From an uncultured Bacteroidales bacterium (GTDB taxonomy: Bacteria; Bacteroidota; Bacteroidia; Bacteroidales; WCHB1-69), in the NCBI GenBank assembly GCA_905233625.1, contig CAJOFJ010000026.1, forward strand, positions 1 through 32,626: a stretch of 32,626 nucleotides of DNA. The letters are read 5' to 3'. The translations under genes were made by a program, and so were the position numbers. Under the pieces are notes generated by a model. The model saw only the letters and a list, made by a program, of their open reading frames with translations. It searched no databases and was not told the origin of the DNA. Below, in pieces: positions 24,720 to 32,626 of this stretch. How positions within the stretch are numbered: the stretch's first letter is position 1; the number at the start of each line of letters is the position of its first letter.

Positions 24720-24745
24720 AATGCTTCGGTATTAAAGACATTCTG

Positions 24746-24753
24746 CAAATTTA
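24746..24753 (-). promoter_or_regulatory. -7 box TAAATTTG for polA
   Basis: CAAATTTA on the plus strand reads TAAATTTG on the minus strand, 27-34 nt upstream of the polA ATG at 24719. Confidence 0.5.
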
Positions 24754-24793
24754 CATGAATTTCTCGAATTACACACAAAGGGATAATTTTTTT

Positions 24794-24820
24794 GTAGGGA
24801 TGGGATTCATCGCATCCGTA
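24794..24820. repeat. GTAGGGATG palindrome, copy 2
   Basis: GTAGGGATGGGATTCATCGCATCCGTA is a degraded stem of the family at 16496-16522, in inverted orientation. It lies between the divergent polA and fusion-oxidoreductase promoters. Confidence 0.6.
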
Positions 24821-24874
24821 TAAAATTTACATAATTTTCCTCATAAAATTGTCACACTTATTTGATTTTTTACA

Positions 24875-24882
24875 TAACTTTG
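24875..24882 (+). promoter_or_regulatory. -7 box TAACTTTG for the fusion oxidoreductase
   Basis: Exact TAnnTTTG match about 70 nt upstream of ATG 24951, the longest leader among the promoters here. Confidence 0.55.
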
Positions 24883-24950
24883 TAGTTTACTATCTAAAAA
24901 TTTCAAGAACAACACAAACAACTAATATACAATTAATTAACACAAATCTC

Positions 24951-27900
24951 ATGAAAAGAATCGAAGAACATCCCATTTTGGATATTCCGAAAGCGGAAGA
25001 AGTCACCTTTACCTACAACGGACAGAAAGTGACAGGCCACAAGGGCTACACCATCGCAGCGGCCTTGCATCAGGCCGGATTTCCTGTACACAGCCACAGC
25101 CTCAACGGCCGCAACCGAAGCCTGAACTGCGGCATCGGCAAGTGCGGTGCCTGCGAAATGCTGGTCGATGGCACGGTGCGCCGTATCTGTATCACCCCCG
25201 TTGACGGAGTGCGCGAAGTGCGCCAGATCGCTCACGAGGAGGCGGAAATGCCCAATGTGGTTGAACAGCATCCTCGCGAGGTGAAAATCTACAAGACCAC
25301 CGTGGCTATCATTGGCGCAGGTCCTGCCGGTCTCGCCTGCCGCGAGCAACTCAACGCTTTCGGCATCGACAACCTCGTCATCGACTCCATGAACCGCATT
25401 GGCGGCCAGTTCAATATGCAGACCCACCAGTTCTTCTTCTTCGAACGTGAGAAACGCTTCGGAGGCATGCGTGGTTTCGACATCGCCAAAACATTGGCGG
25501 GTGACGACCAAAGCGGCATTCTGCTCAACCATACCGTATGGGATCTCCTCGAAGGCCAGCGTGTGGCCATCAAGAACATCGCCACCGGCGAGATGGCTTA
25601 CGTGGATGCACAACACCTTGTGGTGGCCACAGGTGCCGTGCCTTTCTTACCTGCCTTTGAGAATGACGATGTTCCTGGTGTCTATACGGCAGCTGTTTTC
25701 CAGAAAATGATGAACCAAGAGCACACCCTGCTCGGCAAACGTGTCCTCACCGTAGGTGCCGGCAACATTGGCTACCTCACCTCTTACCAGGGCATGCAAG
25801 CCGGAGCCACCATCAAGGCTATCATCGAGGCTATGCCCCACGAGGGTGGTTTCCCCGTGCAGGCCAACCGTGTGCGCCGCTTAGGCATTCCTATCATGAC
25901 AGGCTATACCCTTGTGCGCGCCATCCCCAACGACGACTACAGCGGCATCAAGGGAGCCGTCATCGCCAAATGCGAGAACTTCAAGGCTATTCCCGGTACC
26001 GAGCAAGTAATTGACGACATCGACATCATCAATATCTGCACCGGACTTATCCCCGACAACCAGCTCCTCACCAAAGGACGCGAGGTATTCGGCCACAATG
26101 TCTATGGTGCTGGCGATGCCATCCGCATCGGCGAGGGTACCAGCGCTGTACTCCGCGGTAAGCAGGTGGCTTATGAAGTAGCTCAGAACCTCAACATCCG
26201 CTTTAACTACGACGACTATCTCGACATCTCCCGCCAATATATCGACTCTCAGCAACACCCCGTGCGTGTATTGGAGAAACCCAACCTTCCCACTCCTGAG
26301 CGCATGAAGCTGAAACCTTTCGTGCAAACCGACTGTATCTATGGTTTCGCTTGCAATCCTTGTACTTTCGCCTGTCCACATGGCGCCATCTCCAAGCCCA
26401 CTACCAGCAGTACACCTACCGTTGACTACAACAAGTGCATCGGCTGTATGCAGTGCGTGTCAGGTTGCCCGGGTCTAGCCATCTTCGGCTACGACCTGCA
26501 GAAAAATGTATGCTTCCTGCCCATCGAGTACGATGTAAAAGAAGGTGCCGAAGTATTCCTAGTGGACAACAACGGCCAGAAGATTGGCGAAGGTGTCATC
26601 GAGAAGATTCTCAAGAAGAACAACAAGACCAATGTAGCCCGCGTGCATGTGGACAAGGTTGACGGAGAGATGACCGACATCAAAGGCTTCATCATCAAAG
26701 AAAAATATCCCGAACCCCTCCAGATGAAACCTCTCCAAGAAGTGGATGGCAAAACTTACGTTTGTCACTGCGAGGACATCAGCCTCGAAGAGGTGCTCGC
26801 CGCTGTGGGCAACCGCAAGGTTATCTCCGTTGACGAGCTGAAGCACATCACCCGTCTTGGCATGGGTCCCTGTCGTGGAAAACGCTGTATCCTGCGTGCC
26901 CGCCAGGCTCTGCGCGTCCGTGGCATCGAGCTGACTGGCGACGCCACACCCCGTGCTCCCCTCTCCAACCAGGTGACCCTCGGCGACCTCTACAACGCCC
27001 ACACCAAGGAGACCTTTGTTTATACCAAGGCCGACCACGTGCGCCGCGAGCATGTTCCCGTTCTCATCGCTGGTGGCGGTATTGCCGGTAGCGGATTGCT
27101 GCGGTACTTCTCCGAAGCAGGCTGCAAGCCTACGATGATCAACTACAGCCGTGGAGCCTCATGGCGTAACATCGGTGGCGGCCGTCCTGCCTTCTCCAAC
27201 CCCGACATCGCCGACATTGCCACCCATAACCGTGAGATTTTCAAGAGCATCCAGGCAGTGCATAATATCAACTTCCAACCCACTACCTACGTCAACCTGG
27301 TACACGACGATGCTACCTACCGCTCACTCGACGCTTCACGCGCTTGGAGTGACGCCTACATGGTGGAACGCAAGGACTTCAAGAAGGAAATTTCTCCTCT
27401 CTGGGATGACAGCAAGGACACTTATAGCCACGCCCTCATCACCCGCGACTGCTGGCAGGCAACCCCAGGCCGTGTTATCGACTACATCCGTGGTATCGGT
27501 GTACAAAACGGCGGACGCTACTATGAGGACTGCGAGCTGCTGCACGTTTGGCGCGATGGCGACAAATATCTCGCCCTTGTGCGCGACCATGAAGGCACTT
27601 ACGTAGAATACACCTGCGACCACTTCGTCAACGCTATGGGCTGGGGTGCCGAGAAGTTCATCGACCAGCTCGACCTCAACATCGGCCTCTACCCTGTCAA
27701 GCACCAGGCCTTCATCACCCGCCGTCTGCCCATGATGGGTAAAGTGACAAATGGCAAACAGGGACCTCTCGACATGATTATCGACCGTCGCCACTACAAA
27801 GGCTTCAGTGCCGTGTATGGACAGCAATTCGGCCACACCGGCCAGATTATCGGCTGCGCCAGCCCAGACACCGACGCCTACGAGGCACGCCAGAATATCA

Positions 27901-28190
27901 AATACAACAGCAAGGAATTCCTCGAGATTGTCTCCGAGGTCTTCGCCGAATGGATTCCCAACCTCCGCGAGGTAGGCTTCCTGGCCGTCTGGGCAGGACG
28001 CTACACCGAGCCGCGCTATGTGGTCGATCCCGAAGTCGGTTTGCTCACCGGTCTCCGTGGCCACGGCTTCATGTTAGGCCAGTACCTCTCGAAGCTCTAT
28101 GTGGACAAGTACCTCGGTCGCGAGGTGCCAAGCTACATGGAACAGCTCAAAATCGGTGGCCCCGGCCTCAGCGAGAACGCCTTCAAATAA
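24951..28190 (+). CDS. Fused Fe-S/FAD dehydrogenase (sarcosine-oxidase-alpha-like plus DAO-type beta-like)
   Basis: A single 1079-residue cytoplasmic protein that normally exists as two or three subunits. In order: an N-terminal [2Fe-2S] domain with C60, C65, C68, C80; an FAD/NAD oxidoreductase module (GAGPAG 122-127, GAGNIG 269-274); two ferredoxin-type Cys groups (C462/C468/C471/C475 and C496/C499/C502/C506); a BFD-like [2Fe-2S] motif C605-H-C607 with C641/C646; and a DAO-fold FAD domain (GGGIAG 708-713, NIGGGRPAFSN). This resembles heteromeric amine dehydrogenases for proline, hydroxyproline or sarcosine. Substrate and electron acceptor are unknown. An in-frame ATG at 24849 precedes the -7 box, so 24951 is the start. 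The terminator is at 28264. Confidence 0.88.
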   Translation: MKRIEEHPILDIPKAEEVTFTYNGQKVTGHKGYTIAAALHQAGFPVHSHSLNGRNRSLNCGIGKCGACEMLVDGTVRRICITPVDGVREVRQIAHEEAEMPNVVEQHPREVKIYKTTVAIIGAGPAGLACREQLNAFGIDNLVIDSMNRIGGQFNMQTHQFFFFEREKRFGGMRGFDIAKTLAGDDQSGILLNHTVWDLLEGQRVAIKNIATGEMAYVDAQHLVVATGAVPFLPAFENDDVPGVYTAAVFQKMMNQEHTLLGKRVLTVGAGNIGYLTSYQGMQAGATIKAIIEAMPHEGGFPVQANRVRRLGIPIMTGYTLVRAIPNDDYSGIKGAVIAKCENFKAIPGTEQVIDDIDIINICTGLIPDNQLLTKGREVFGHNVYGAGDAIRIGEGTSAVLRGKQVAYEVAQNLNIRFNYDDYLDISRQYIDSQQHPVRVLEKPNLPTPERMKLKPFVQTDCIYGFACNPCTFACPHGAISKPTTSSTPTVDYNKCIGCMQCVSGCPGLAIFGYDLQKNVCFLPIEYDVKEGAEVFLVDNNGQKIGEGVIEKILKKNNKTNVARVHVDKVDGEMTDIKGFIIKEKYPEPLQMKPLQEVDGKTYVCHCEDISLEEVLAAVGNRKVISVDELKHITRLGMGPCRGKRCILRARQALRVRGIELTGDATPRAPLSNQVTLGDLYNAHTKETFVYTKADHVRREHVPVLIAGGGIAGSGLLRYFSEAGCKPTMINYSRGASWRNIGGGRPAFSNPDIADIATHNREIFKSIQAVHNINFQPTTYVNLVHDDATYRSLDASRAWSDAYMVERKDFKKEISPLWDDSKDTYSHALITRDCWQATPGRVIDYIRGIGVQNGGRYYEDCELLHVWRDGDKYLALVRDHEGTYVEYTCDHFVNAMGWGAEKFIDQLDLNIGLYPVKHQAFITRRLPMMGKVTNGKQGPLDMIIDRRHYKGFSAVYGQQFGHTGQIIGCASPDTDAYEARQNIKYNSKEFLEIVSEVFAEWIPNLREVGFLAVWAGRYTEPRYVVDPEVGLLTGLRGHGFMLGQYLSKLYVDKYLGREVPSYMEQLKIGGPGLSENAFK

Positions 28191-28206
28191 CATTTTGAAT
28201 ATGTCT

Positions 28207-28233
28207 GTAGAGACGCACAGCCGTGTGTCTCTA
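28207..28233. repeat. GTAGAGACGC palindrome, copy 3
   Basis: GTAGAGACGCACAGCCGTGTGTCTCTA pairs GAGACGCAC with GTGTGTCTC (one G-T wobble) between two convergent genes. It shares the GTAGAGAC…GTCTCTA ends with the copy at 32468-32494. Confidence 0.65.
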
Positions 28234-28263
28234 TAAACCCTTTAATACGTCATAGAAATGTAG

Positions 28264-28290
28264 GGCTGTCACATTGTGGCAGCCTTTTTT
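28264..28290 (+). terminator. Intrinsic terminator after the fusion oxidoreductase
   Basis: GGCTGTCACA-T-TGTGGCAGCC forms a long stem (one G-T pair; the innermost bases open as loop), followed by six T. The T-run ends exactly where the convergent histidine kinase stop codon begins at 28291. Confidence 0.85.
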
Positions 28291-29148
28291 CTATTTGAAT
28301 ACCAATGAAAAAACTGTAGAATGCTGATCACTTTGGACAAGATTCAGCATCCCGTTGTGCCGCATCATAATCTGTCGGGAAAGACTCAGTCCAATGCCGC
28401 TGCCATTGGCTTTGGTAGTGTAAAAAGGCACAAAGATTTCCTCCATCTTCTGCATGGGGATGGCTTTGCCGTTATTAATCACATAGATAATTGTCTGTTC
28501 TTCTGAGTTAATGTCCGCCGTAATGCGTATTTGCGTGGCATGGGCTTGTGTTGCATTTGTAATCAAGTTATTGAACACCTGCATCAGCTGGCTCTCATCA
28601 GCATAAATCATCAGGTCGGGTGCCAGTGCCTCGTAACTTAAAGTGATGCCCTGTTCGCTGGCTTTCCCACTATGTAGATGTATCACCCTGTCTATCAGTT
28701 CATCCACCAGCAGCGTTTTCCGCACAGGAGGTGTCATACGGGTGAAACAGCGGTAGGATTCCACAAAATGTATCAGCTCTTTGGAAGAGGTGGAGATGGT
28801 TTCCAATCCCGCTTTGGTGTCCAAACTACTGTCCTTGGACAAAGCATCACTTAGGGAAGCGATAGGGGTGATGGTGTTCATAATCTCGTGGGTCATCACC
28901 CGAAACAGTTTGTTCCATGATTTGGCCTCGTCATGCATGGTCTGCCGCTCGAAAATACTGCGATACCGGTTAAGCGCACGGTTGATGGCCGAATTTTTAC
29001 TGAAACGGAAGTTTGTCTCCCTATCCTCCAGCGCATCCATCATATAATTCACCTTGTTGCAATCCTGTTTGCGAACCACCAGACTAGCCACAAGTGCCGA
29101 TATGCCACAAGCCACAATCACTATCAATATCCATAGCCAAGTACTCAT
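28291..29148 (-). CDS. Membrane-anchored sensor histidine kinase, NtrB/NtrY-like
   Basis: A 285-residue kinase with one N-terminal transmembrane helix (about 3-25) and no periplasmic or PAS domain, followed by a short linker. The phosphoacceptor is H87 in RVMTHEIMN. The ATP-binding fold has N-box NNLITNA (193-199), a G1 region NNGKAIP in which the usual Asp is Asn, the FVPFYTT segment and G2 GSGIGLSLS (249-257). With so little sensory sequence it probably senses through the membrane segment or a partner protein. It overlaps the response regulator gene by 4 bp (ATGA), so the two are coupled. It is likely the cognate kinase of that regulator. Confidence 0.9.
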   Translation of the reverse strand: MSTWLWILIVIVACGISALVASLVVRKQDCNKVNYMMDALEDRETNFRFSKNSAINRALNRYRSIFERQTMHDEAKSWNKLFRVMTHEIMNTITPIASLSDALSKDSSLDTKAGLETISTSSKELIHFVESYRCFTRMTPPVRKTLLVDELIDRVIHLHSGKASEQGITLSYEALAPDLMIYADESQLMQVFNNLITNATQAHATQIRITADINSEEQTIIYVINNGKAIPMQKMEEIFVPFYTTKANGSGIGLSLSRQIMMRHNGMLNLVQSDQHSTVFSLVFK

Positions 29149-30491
29149 ATCCCGTATTTTTTGAGTCGGCTATATAAAGTAGGGCGACTGATATTCAGCG
29201 ATTTGGCTACCAAAGAAAGATTGCCATTGTATTTCTTCATAGCCTGGCGGATGATACGCTCCTCCGCATCCTGCAACGATTCACCTTGTGTTGTACAAAC
29301 GGCATCGTCTTTCAACTCACTGTCCGTAATCTGCAAATTCGTAGCTTGGATAAGTTCTCCTTCCGACAAGATGACCGCCTTCTCTATTCTGTTTTTCAGT
29401 TCCCTGATATTGCCTCTCCACTGACAGTTCTCAAGCAGTGACAGGGCATTCTCAGCGATTCCTTTCACCTCACGATGATACTTCAAGGCAAATTGCTCTA
29501 TGAAATAAGGAACCAAAGAGGCTATCTCATCCGTCCTTTCCCGCAAGGGTGGAAGATGCAGGGTAACAGTGTTGATGCGGTAATACAAGTCCTCGCGAAA
29601 CGTCCCTTCGCTCACCATCTGCGGAAGGTCTTTATTGGTGGCACAAATCAGACGAATATCCAGCGGGATAGCCTTCGTGTCACCCACTTTGGTAATGCTG
29701 CGGTTTTGCAGTACCCGAAGCAGTTTGGCTTGCAGATGGATGGGGATATTGCCGATTTCATCTAAAAAGAGTGTGGTACCATTGGCCTCTTCCAGTTTGC
29801 CTTTATGCTCCGTATGGGCATCGGTGAAAGCGCCCTTCACATGGCCAAACAGCTCACTCTCAAACAATGTTTCAGGAATGGAACCCAAATCCACGCTGAC
29901 CATCTCCTTCCCCGAACGGGACGAAAGTCGGTGTATCTCGTTGGCCAGCACATCCTTGCCCGTCCCATTCTCACCGGTAATCAATACCGAAGCTTCCGTA
30001 GGGGCAATCTTCTCCACCATCTGATGCAGCGCTTTCATGGAAGCACTTTCCCCCCATAGCATTTGTGAAACGGCTGATTCTTGTTTTGCTGGCGGTACGT
30101 TCTCATGTTTCTGACAGGCGGCCTCCAAAACCTCAAACAGTTTCTCGTTCTGCCAGGGTTTCACAATAAAGTCAAAGGCCCCGCGCTTCATGCCTTCCAC
30201 CGCCAACGAAATGTTGGCGTAGGCGGTAAACAGCACCACCTCCACCTCAGCGTAATGACGCTTGATTTCAGACAGCCAATACAAACCCTCATTGCCAGTG
30301 TTGATATCCGCCTCGAAGTTCATATCCAGCAATACCACATTGGGTCTGAACATCTGCAACTTGTTCATCAACTCTTTGGGAGAAGAGATGATTTCCACCT
30401 CCGAGAAACGGGCGGGAAGCAACAGCTTCAGCGTCGCGCGTATTCCCGCATTATCGTCAACAACTAATATTTTCGCTTTAAGTTTGGACAT
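29145..30491 (-). CDS. Sigma-54-dependent response regulator (NtrC family)
   Basis: A 448-residue regulator: receiver domain (about 5-125) with D12/D13, phosphoacceptor D56, T89 and K111; central AAA+ domain with Walker A GENGTGKD (173-180), GAFTDA (220-225) at the sigma-54 contact loop and Walker B LFLDEIG (241-247); and a C-terminal Fis-type helix-turn-helix (SLVAKSLNISRPTLYSRLKK). It activates RpoN-dependent promoters on phosphorylation. GAFTDA instead of GAFTGA is a common variant in Bacteroidota regulators, so activity is expected. ATG 30491 is used over the in-frame TTG at 30497. It begins 11 nt after the hipA stop codon. Targets are not identifiable here. Confidence 0.93.
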   Translation of the reverse strand: MSKLKAKILVVDDNAGIRATLKLLLPARFSEVEIISSPKELMNKLQMFRPNVVLLDMNFEADINTGNEGLYWLSEIKRHYAEVEVVLFTAYANISLAVEGMKRGAFDFIVKPWQNEKLFEVLEAACQKHENVPPAKQESAVSQMLWGESASMKALHQMVEKIAPTEASVLITGENGTGKDVLANEIHRLSSRSGKEMVSVDLGSIPETLFESELFGHVKGAFTDAHTEHKGKLEEANGTTLFLDEIGNIPIHLQAKLLRVLQNRSITKVGDTKAIPLDIRLICATNKDLPQMVSEGTFREDLYYRINTVTLHLPPLRERTDEIASLVPYFIEQFALKYHREVKGIAENALSLLENCQWRGNIRELKNRIEKAVILSEGELIQATNLQITDSELKDDAVCTTQGESLQDAEERIIRQAMKKYNGNLSLVAKSLNISRPTLYSRLKKYGI

Positions 30492-30502
30492 AAACAATAA
30501 TG

Positions 30503-31999
30503 TTAATTATCACGGAAAAACTTTGAAACAAGTTTTTTCACATATCCTTCTGATAGTTTTTTTATGCCAATACGGCTTATTACCTCGTACTCACTTGTCT
30601 TCTTACGGATTACATATTTCCGCTCGTTGCCGTTAATGGTAGCAAGCAGATGATAGTTGCCCTTGAATTGCATCTCAATACGGGCATTCTCAATGCATCG
30701 ACCTAAAGCATCGGTATATTTAGGAACATTATTGGCTTTCTCGAGACCCCATGCTTCAAGATTTTGGATAAGCGTATTTTCCACAGCGGAAATCCATTGC
30801 TCCAGAACACCATTGCGTTCAGCAATAGAACGAAATTCCAAAACTGCACCAACAACCTTTCGAATAATGCTTTCAGCTTTGCGTATCCCATTTTCGACAG
30901 CCAGTTCCCTTACTTCTTCAAGAGTTATACTGGAATATTTTCCCCGAATCATCAGACAATGTTGAGTTTCAGGAAGGAAGCCCCCGGAATTAAAAATATA
31001 GGTCATATCGTATGCTGGCGAGAGTCGCCAACACCCTTGTTCATCCATCAAAAACGAGAAGTTCTTGTTATGGTCGTCGGTATTATTGGCCAAGAGGTTG
31101 AACACCATCCGACGGAAGACCTCCTCGCAATCAAGTTCCGACAGTCTCATTTTGCGGCAAACCCACAGCAATCGCTCATAACTGTCAGCTTCGGGGTATA
31201 GAGCCGCTAACGTTTGCATGTGGAGTTTTTTTTCGCCATCCCTGTCAAACCGTTTAGTGACAAAATGTTTGTCTCCTTCAACATCCATCAGCCAACAAGG
31301 CATCATTCTTATTCCAGCCTTTGTTGCCATCTCATAATAAGTCATTTCCAGTTCAGCTGTAGAACGTTCACGTATGCCAAATTTCAGGATACAGTAGTCA
31401 AAACCTTTTAGTTCTCCAATCTGCCCGCTGCGAATTTCACCGGTCTCACGATTAATGGCAATGATAGCCTTGGGCTGTCGCCCACCTGCAGAAGTACCCA
31501 CTGCCATCAACGCTTGCATTGTCAGCAACTGTTCCGGGTCAATATGCATGTTCTCCCTTTGCGTATAAATTCGTTCGGACAAATTAATCAAGGCTTTCAA
31601 ATTTATGTTTTCCTTATGGGAAAAACCTGATGTCTCAGGGAAAAACTCCAATGCTCCCATAGCCCTTTTCCCAATGAAAGCCAGCTTATCAAGCGGCGTT
31701 ATATCTCCAAGTTTTATTCCTTGTTGCCTGCGCCATTGCTCAAAAAGTTCGTTCCCCCAGGCATCTGGCAATGAATCAGCTAAAAATGGTGGCAGCTTCT
31801 GATAAATTCTCTCAGAAGCACCGAATATCGGGCGAAGGTTCTGTGGCAACTTGATGGAAGCATTGAGCGGTGCGATGTCAAGCCCCGACTCAATCCACTC
31901 AGGGTTGTATTCGAAATAAGGAAGTCCCCTGCGAGTATCGATGCTCAACCGCCCGACCTCGCGTCCCCATAGCATTATCTTCAGTATTCTCGTCATCAT
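30503..31999 (-). CDS. hipA: HipA-type serine/threonine kinase toxin with C-terminal extension
   Basis: A 498-residue HipA-like protein kinase, the toxin part of hipBA-type systems; E. coli HipA phosphorylates glutamyl-tRNA synthetase and triggers persistence. The N-terminal subdomain (GREVGRLS… PPFLADSLPD) and the GTSAGGRQPKA phosphate-loop region (168-178) are present. So are the ATP-site lysine in CILKF (K206), the catalytic loop NTDDHNKN (306-313) and the DMT metal-binding segment (D331). About 75 residues beyond the kinase fold (about 424-498) are Lys-rich and unrelated to E. coli HipA. It follows hipB by 6 nt and precedes the response regulator gene by 11 nt. Confidence 0.93.
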   Translation of the reverse strand: MMTRILKIMLWGREVGRLSIDTRRGLPYFEYNPEWIESGLDIAPLNASIKLPQNLRPIFGASERIYQKLPPFLADSLPDAWGNELFEQWRRQQGIKLGDITPLDKLAFIGKRAMGALEFFPETSGFSHKENINLKALINLSERIYTQRENMHIDPEQLLTMQALMAVGTSAGGRQPKAIIAINRETGEIRSGQIGELKGFDYCILKFGIRERSTAELEMTYYEMATKAGIRMMPCWLMDVEGDKHFVTKRFDRDGEKKLHMQTLAALYPEADSYERLLWVCRKMRLSELDCEEVFRRMVFNLLANNTDDHNKNFSFLMDEQGCWRLSPAYDMTYIFNSGGFLPETQHCLMIRGKYSSITLEEVRELAVENGIRKAESIIRKVVGAVLEFRSIAERNGVLEQWISAVENTLIQNLEAWGLEKANNVPKYTDALGRCIENARIEMQFKGNYHLLATINGNERKYVIRKKTSEYEVISRIGIKKLSEGYVKKLVSKFFRDN

Positions 32000-32005
32000 C
32001 TCGGG

Positions 32006-32335
32006 TTATTCCAAAGTGTTGGACTTCGTAGAAACATGCCGAATGCGTTGGGTTTTCCTCCCGCTTTCTTTGATAAGATAAAGAGACTCAGGCAGTTCCG
32101 GCATCAGTCCGTCAATCCCATTGATGCAACCTATAGCCTTCATCAGCAATAGGAAGGTGCTGAGCGAAAGGTTGGGCACCCTGCCGTTTTCGAACTTATG
32201 GATGGTGTTCACCGTAAGTCCCGACTGCTCCGCCACATCCTTCTGTGTCATGCGGGAACGCATGCGGTAATCCTTGAAACGGGTGCCTAACAGTTGCACC
32301 AACTCGGGAATCGAATACTCATAATAATCCGTCAT
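32006..32335 (-). CDS. hipB: HipB-type antitoxin, Xre helix-turn-helix
   Basis: A 109-residue DNA-binding protein with a Cro/C1-type helix-turn-helix at about residues 13-67, including MTQKDVAEQSGLTVNTIHKF and NGRVPNLSLSTFLLLM. It ends in a basic tail (ESGRKTQRIRHVS). In hipBA systems this protein binds and inhibits HipA and represses their shared promoter. It is somewhat longer than E. coli HipB (88 residues). The promoter box lies about 90 bp upstream with an AT-rich leader in between; palindromic operators are likely there but none is obvious by eye. Confidence 0.9.
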   Translation of the reverse strand: MTDYYEYSIPELVQLLGTRFKDYRMRSRMTQKDVAEQSGLTVNTIHKFENGRVPNLSLSTFLLLMKAIGCINGIDGLMPELPESLYLIKESGRKTQRIRHVSTKSNTLE

Positions 32336-32418
32336 TGTCTCTTAACTTTAATCATCTAATCAAATAGTTTAAATATAAATAAATGCAATAAATCATCCGA
32401 TTGTTATATTTAATGATG

Positions 32419-32426
32419 CAAAGATA
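32419..32426 (-). promoter_or_regulatory. -7 box TATCTTTG for the hipBA gene run
   Basis: CAAAGATA on the plus strand is TATCTTTG on the minus strand, 84-91 nt upstream of the hipB ATG. It is the only -7 match I found before hipB, and none was evident between hipB and the histidine kinase gene. Confidence 0.55.
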
Positions 32427-32467
32427 CGGATTATTTCAATACAACGTACAGCAAATTCCATTTTTTT

Positions 32468-32494
32468 GTAGAGACACAAAATTTTGCGTCTCTA
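32468..32494. repeat. GTAGAGACAC palindrome, copy 4
   Basis: GTAGAGACACAAAATTTTGCGTCTCTAC is a near-perfect palindrome (GTAGAGACRCAAAA with its complement, one mismatch). It lies between the hipBA promoter and the downstream permease gene end. Confidence 0.7.
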
Positions 32495-32505
32495 CTGTGA
32501 CACTC

Positions 32506-32626
32506 CTATTCCTTCTTCAGCGCCTCCGCAGGGTTCGTCTTCGCGGCACGAAGGGTTTGCCAGAGGACCGACAGGAAGGCAATAACCATGGAGATAACCA
32601 CCGCCAAAATGATAATCCAACCATAA
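32506..32626 (-). CDS. C-terminus of an FtsX/MacB-type ABC transporter permease (partial)
   Basis: Forty codons run in from the window edge and end with TAG at 32506-32508. They encode a final transmembrane helix (IIILAVVISMVIAFLSVL) and the motif AAKTNPAEALKKE, the standard C-terminus of FtsX-like permeases of the MacB/LolC type. The ATPase gene and the rest of the permease lie outside the window. Confidence 0.85.
   Translation of the reverse strand, partial: YGWIIILAVVISMVIAFLSVLWQTLRAAKTNPAEALKKE

Noticed and set aside
24009-24758. 249-codon plus-strand frame opposite polA
   Set aside because: It is a shadow of the polA coding strand: His- and Gly-rich with no recognisable domain, and it spans the polA start.
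29815-29835. GAFTDA in place of GAFTGA as a sign of a dead sigma-54 activator
   Set aside because: GAFTDA is a frequent natural variant in Bacteroidota NtrC-like regulators, and Walker A, Walker B and Fis domain are intact.

Overview
The window looks like chromosomal DNA of a member of the Bacteroidota, most likely order Bacteroidales. The grounds are about fifteen exact matches to the Bacteroidota -7 promoter box TAnnTTTG just upstream of genes, the near absence of Shine-Dalgarno sequences, and the gene families present: a short Lys-type serA next to serC, YwqK/MORN repeat protein, DUF6624-type exported proteins, four helix bundle protein, and hipBA. No rRNA, tRNA or CRISPR array was recognised. 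Identifications come from reading motifs by eye; no database search was run.

Layout. 1-2270: a gene tail beside a palindromic repeat, a low-molecular-weight protein tyrosine phosphatase, two intergenic repeat blocks, and a convergent YitT-type membrane protein. 2271-5615: a 1114-residue exported TPR plus MORN-like repeat protein. 5721-8201: serC and serA (serine biosynthesis), separated by a four helix bundle gene whose ends carry a 20-bp inverted repeat. 8281-8733: a DUF985 cupin with its own promoter buried in the serA terminator. 8734-10057: a decayed island with relics of an AAA ATPase, a probable LytTR regulator and other pieces. 10085-16310: an accessory cluster of exported proteins, four of them related through a DUF6624-like C-terminus, interrupted by a paired REP/BIME-like element and a frameshifted gene. 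16311-16855: repeat-rich non-coding DNA.

16856-20108: a polyprenyl-phosphate type GT2 glycosyltransferase coupled to a large GT-C-like membrane protein that is split by an in-frame TAA. 20207-22027: meaB, followed by three tandem small Cys-rich lipoproteins. 22032-24719 (minus): DNA polymerase I with an eroded 3'-5' exonuclease domain. 24951-28190: a 1079-residue fusion of sarcosine-oxidase-alpha-like and beta-like modules with several Fe-S motifs. 28291-32335 (minus): hipB, hipA, a sigma-54 activator response regulator and a histidine kinase, closely packed and co-directional. 32506-32626 (minus): the C-terminus of an FtsX/MacB-type ABC transporter permease.

The most notable features are the repeat families and what they flank. 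One is an AT-rich inverted repeat present both as a gene-less copy (973-1044) and as the ends of a cassette holding the four helix bundle gene (6816-7247). Others are a family of GTAGRGAC palindromes in four intergenic gaps, a pair of CCCC...GGGG double hairpins, and a 220-bp inverted REP pair. The strongest protein-level curiosities are the tandem C-x3-C-x-C lipoproteins, the DUF6624-like paralog cluster, the single-chain Fe-S/FAD fusion, and the hipBA genes apparently sharing a transcription unit with a two-component system.
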